DNA of 64,000 nucleotides. Origin: Suillus spraguei (taxonomy: Eukaryota > Basidiomycota > Agaricomycetes > Boletales > Suillaceae). How positions within the stretch are numbered: the first letter of the stretch is position 1; every line of letters begins with the position of its first letter. The notes under the pieces are model-generated. The model was given only the letters and a program-made list of their open reading frames with translations. It did not search any database and was not told where the DNA came from. The position numbers and the translations under genes were made by a program. The stretch covers positions 1 to 64,000 of the forward strand of contig JABCPU010000086.1 of NCBI GenBank assembly GCA_016800925.1, given 5' to 3'. Shown here piece after piece: positions 59,764 through 64,000 of the stretch.

Positions 59764-62700
59764 TCAAGGGGGATCCAAAGGATAATGATATACTCTCCTA
59801 AACACCTGCCAGATCACACCGAACCCTTCGAGAACAATGTCTACAGTTTGTTGGGCGGCCGGGGGTAAATCCAATTTCAATGGCCAAGAAAAAGGTAGTA
59901 CGTCGATAAGAGAAAGCGAAGTCTCATCTGGAGGTGAACTTGGTGTGGGTGCGGATGTCACCTTTTCCGCGGCTGTTTCCGATGAGGTACTTGATGGAGG
60001 CGGGGAAACCGGGGAGTAGAAAGCGGTGTGCGCACTAGGGCCTTCCATCACTGACGTTAGTGTTGAGTATGATGTTGGTGGCGTTGTCGAGGCTGTAGTG
60101 TGATCAACCGAAGGCTTTGCATGCGAAGGGGCATAGATCGTCGTAGTAATGAACACCGTCTCGATCGACGCCTGAGGATGATGATCGCGCCAGGCTGGAT
60201 CTGACGCGTGTTGATCGAGGGAGTGCCTCACATGCCTGAATTCGGCTCCAATGTTAAGTAGTACCATGAGAACAAGAAGAACGGGCGCTGTCCATATCAA
60301 AAATTGAAGTAGTCTCCCCAGAAACCGGACGCTGATGTGAAATCGGTGAACGTGCGGCTGGGTCCGCAAGGAAAGTGTGGGGGTAAACATTTCTTCCAAT
60401 ATGTAATGGACTAATCTGCTGCCCTGTTGAGATGCATGTTGGTAAGCAAGGTTAGAGCGCAGAAGATGTGCGTCTAGGCCTGTGATAACGGAGTGAGTAA
60501 ACATCGAGATAGGCATATTCGTTACTTATACCTGTTGAGACTTCCACGTTAACTTCGAGTTTGCCAACCGGCATGGTGAATGTGGGCAGTAGTATGCCCA
60601 CGTACCCGTCATCTCTGGCTTTGCCTTTTCCTCGGCGAAGACCGACGGTAGGGGTCTTGACCAAATAGTCAATCTCAACATCCCCAATGAGATCACCCAC
60701 GTGCACCCTGACCCAGGCGGCCCAACTCTTGCTCCCTAACTTATCCAGAGAGGATGACAGGTCGACAATTGACCCCTCCGCGTGCTTGGTAGCCGAGCTT
60801 ATTTCGAAGCGGACAGGCATGCCGTCGATACTCACGTTTGCGACTTCCACAGAATAGTCAATGGGCGACGTGTCGTCTGCATGTGCGAGTCCAAATTCCA
60901 TCCAATCTGTCTCCATTTCACATGGAGCTGGGTGGGTTACCCGAACAGCATATACACTGGTAGATGTTACATGATCAAAGCGCAAGGGTGTCACAACGAC
61001 TATGACGGAGGGGATCATGAGGGGACCATCCCTTTTTCTTCTCGAGAGGGTGGTGTTAAACATCGGAGGGAGTGACACCCCAGTGACTATACGGTTCATT
61101 CCAGCTGGCGTACGTGGCCGACTTGGAGGGTGCCTTACATTTTCAAGGGTATCATCTGCTGTGGAATGTCTTGTTGGGATAAGCGACCTTGCTATGGAGC
61201 GTAGAGCAATACGCCCTCCGTCAGATCCACAGCGCGATAATCCTCCACGCTGCAGGACAGTCCTGCGTGTCTGTGCATCACGGAGGTTGCCCGATATGTT
61301 GTAAACCTCCACTGTAGCAGCTTCACACTCATTGCGGATGATCGTCGCAACTGTTTCTACATCTGCAGCGAGCACAGAGAATCGGGGCAAGACTATGGGG
61401 ATGGGATCTGATTCTCCGTCCGGGCTTGAATTGGAACCCCCGTTGAAAGCACGCGGACGGGACATGACGAGGATTGTGCCAGTGATGTTGAATGTGAAGA
61501 CATTTTTTGATGGGGGAGTATATCGTTCATGTTGACGTGAATGGTCAATGATGTTGGGGGATGAGGAATGCTTTGTACATCTGAGTTCGCGCGGCTACGT
61601 CCTTCTGAAGTCAAAGGCATCGAGCTGATGGATGACAGAGTGCCCGAGGGTGTCAAAGAAGTCGGGGAGCCCTCGAAAGAATAGTCTGACACTTGGTCCC
61701 CTGGCAGCGGCGCACGCAATAGGGATGAGGTTGAGCCGGCCGAAGAACCAGAGTCGTGTCGTGTTGCTAGCATGGGTGCTTGTAGTCGCGAAGTCGGATA
61801 GGATTCCAATGGCATTGACTGAGGAAATTCTAGCGAGGCTTCCCTCGAGACAGGTGTCGACGGGGGGTTGATGGCGAAGCCCGTATAACCTGCGCCTCCT
61901 GTGACAGTCCAAGTCGGTTCTTCTGCAGGTGCCCAAATGACGTCAGATCCTCGCGCCTCTAGCCCCACATCCATACCCAGCATCGTTGCCACGCCAGGAA
62001 ACCAAACACCTTTTGCAGTTCCCTTGTATTCCAGTTTCATCAAGATGCCCTCTCTTCCACTCGCGGGATCGCTGTCCTTTCCAAGAACATGACATGCCAT
62101 TTCACCCTTCACCTCTTTCACTCCTACGCGCCGCCGACCATCTTTACTGTCCATAGTCTTCATGGGCGCTGCCCAACGAACACGAAGACGATCTGCAGAT
62201 GGGAATGTGCCCAGGATAGCAATACCACCAGAACCTCTGTCCGCGTAAGCGGAAGAGTCAGACGATTCATCATCTGCCATGTCTGCGTAGGATCCTGATC
62301 GCGAAGGACGAGTCGTAGTTCGTGTGACGTGAGGCTCAGACGTAAGCTCCCATGCGCCGGGATCCTCTTCTGCAGAAGAAAGAGAGGCAAATGAGGAGGA
62401 CGTTGTTGTAGAGTTTGGGGGGAAAATGCGAAGCTTGACATTGTTGGACAGACAGCGCGGAAGGGGGATGGATATCTGTATTTATGAAGCGCTTGTGAAA
62501 TGAAATTTTGTAACATGGTGAGAATAACGTACGAGGAAAGGAGCCTTCGGGGGACGACAAACATAAGGAACCCAGAGATCTAAACCAGCCATGAAATGCA
62601 TGTTGTTACGCTCTCCTACGGAGCTTCGTCGCATCTTCGCGGCAGAGAATGTGGAAACCCTAATTGCACTGTCTTCACCAAACCTTGGTGGAAATTCCTT

Positions 62701-63351
62701 AGGCAGGACGTAGGAAATGTTGTACCCGCTGACAAGAATATGACCAGTGTACTTATCGTCCAGAGGCGGGATTGCAGTGTGAGATGTAGACGTAGAAGAG
62801 GATGCACGAGAAGTCGAACTCATGATAGAAGTACTGGACGTTGGTAGACCAAAAACAGAAAGATATGATTTTTGAGAGCGGGCCGGTAGATTGAGAGCAC
62901 GTGCAGTACTGTTCAATAACGGAGAGGTTGTGGAGGAGAAGTTGTAAGGAGTAGAGTTACTGTCGGTTGGGTGAACTTCCGAGCTCAACATCTTCAAGTT
63001 TCCCTCTTCGATGGTGATGGTGAGTAGGAGGAAGGAACCTAAGAATGCATGCTTACCGGGAAATAATGGTAGTGTAGAACCAGGAGCAACGGCATCCATA
63101 GGTATTGAAAGCTATTGATGGTCTTTAGCCCATTCGTCTGAGTTGATTGTGATGAACACACATACCTTGAGATACATCTTAATGGCAATGCCATCTTGAC
63201 CCTGCTTTGCTTTTCCCTCGATAGCAAGACGTGTTACGACGTTTAACTTTGTTTGCTGCTGGGGAGTTGCCGTGAATGTGTGAGACGATGCATTTGCTGA
63301 GAGTGGTGGACTGATTGTACGCGCATGTCGCGATTGCGCAGGTGCATACAT
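59764..63351 (-). CDS. Large orphan protein with a C-terminal membrane segment
   Basis: I do not recognise the family. The start at 63351 (MYAPAQSRHARTISPPLSAN) leads to NVVTRLAIEGKAKQGQDGIA, a serine-rich stretch and HILVSGYNISYVLPKEFPPR. Next come LDLWVPYVCRPPKAPFL, an exon with ISIPLPRCLSNNVKLRIFPP, GIAILGTFPSADRLRVRWAA, a long disordered Ser/Pro part, then FTFNITGTILVMSRP and further beta-rich sequence. The C-terminal exon has one membrane helix (LLQFLIWTAPVLLVLMVLL) and a Thr/Ser/Pro-rich tail ending YHYPLDPP. The total is roughly 1,100 residues. Frame is kept over all introns except at a run of five G (61512-61516 on the plus strand), where six would link ILPPSKN to VFTFNITG. Repeated beta-rich blocks suggest an adhesion- or trafficking-type membrane protein, only as a guess. 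Confidence 0.7.
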
Positions 63352-64000
63352 GGAATTCGCGTGTCTATCTGGTAAAAATAGCGCGTTATGATGGTTGATC
63401 GTCGTGTTTGTTTTGATATCGCTACTGTCTGGTAAAGCCTAGGAAGCGGAAAAGTGGACCAAAGACAGGTTTTGCTGCCTTATATAGCGCGCAAAGAGTC
63501 CTGAACAGGTTGGCTAGAGGCTGCAAGCCGTTTTTGCTGCTGTGCAAGAAATGGAGAACAAAAAGCGGATCAGTCAGCGGGAAAGGCGCGTTTAGTTTAT
63601 TTGCCACAGACGCGTTGCCGGTTACGCACAAAAAAGGTATCACGTTACTCGACCGTAACCCAACAACCACTTTTTTGGACGACACTCGACGGAAGCCTCA
63701 GAAGGCCAGACAAGCTCAGCCTCGGAGCAGACTCGACTCAAGGTTCCGTCATTCTTATCCCGACGTGATGACCGTCATGTAGACCACCCGATTCGTAACT
63801 CTTCCCCCTGCAACTGGCGCTGGCTTGTTGCTTTCGCTCGGAACGCGGGTCACTGGAAAACCGACAAAGGAGCACATTCTGGCAGGAACCGGGATCTTAC
63901 GCCTCTAGACTATGTAGCCATCAGCTACAAGTTTAAATCACTTCCCAGCCAGATGCAGCAAAACTAGCACATCATCAGCAATCTCCATCAATCCATCGTA
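63352..64000. other. Upstream region of the orphan membrane-protein gene
   Basis: No coding feature supported. One ACGCGT word occurs at 63610-63615, about 260 bp upstream of the minus-strand start; its relevance is unknown. Confidence 0.45.

Overview
The window looks like nuclear DNA of a filamentous basidiomycete, most likely an Agaricomycete. Conserved eukaryotic genes are split by many short introns (about 50-60 nt, mostly GT-AG), intergenic spaces are short in the gene-rich part, and mobile or tandem repeats fill the rest. No bacterial operon, tRNA, rRNA or CRISPR array was seen.

Layout. (1) 1-12,150 is a repeat island. It holds a non-coding TG...CA element family of about 0.9-0.95 kb with 4-bp target duplications, nested up to three insertions deep, set among several minisatellite families. 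(2) 12,740-19,032 holds damaged or frame-broken genes: a 5'-truncated isovaleryl-CoA dehydrogenase remnant, a Pro/Gln-rich C2H2-like gene with tandem repeats, and an arginase with at least five apparent single-base deletions. (3) 20,181-26,190 has a PLP aminotransferase and a DRN1/CWF19L1-type splicing or debranching factor. (4) 26,200-31,870 is a threefold repeated unit with a (GGGAGAY)n minisatellite and perfect hairpins; the middle unit carries a small coiled-coil gene. It begins about 10-15 bp upstream of the DRN1 start codon. (5) 33,415-63,351 is a gene-dense housekeeping block: secreted type-B carboxylesterase, Nudix hydrolase, UBLCP1 phosphatase, an orphan gene, CSN8-like subunit, NECAP-like adaptor, NFS1 cysteine desulfurase, an SR protein with a SWQDLKD pseudo-RRM, tubulin cofactor E, 3-hydroxyisobutyryl-CoA hydrolase, indoleamine 2,3-dioxygenase, RPA1, and a large orphan membrane protein.

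The genes do not form one pathway. Three catabolic themes are present: branched-chain amino acids (3-hydroxyisobutyryl-CoA hydrolase, plus the dead isovaleryl-CoA dehydrogenase), arginine (arginase) and tryptophan (indoleamine dioxygenase). RNA processing is represented by DRN1 and the SR protein. Several gene pairs share short divergent promoters.

The main points for a second look are the nested element family with its recurrent GCGGTA motif; the triplicated minisatellite unit abutting DRN1; a 10-nt micro-exon and two GC-AG introns; a 183-nt intron splitting SWQ/DLKD; and a one-directional pattern of single-base deletions, often in homopolymers, that also hits the essential RPA1 gene and so may be assembly error rather than biology.
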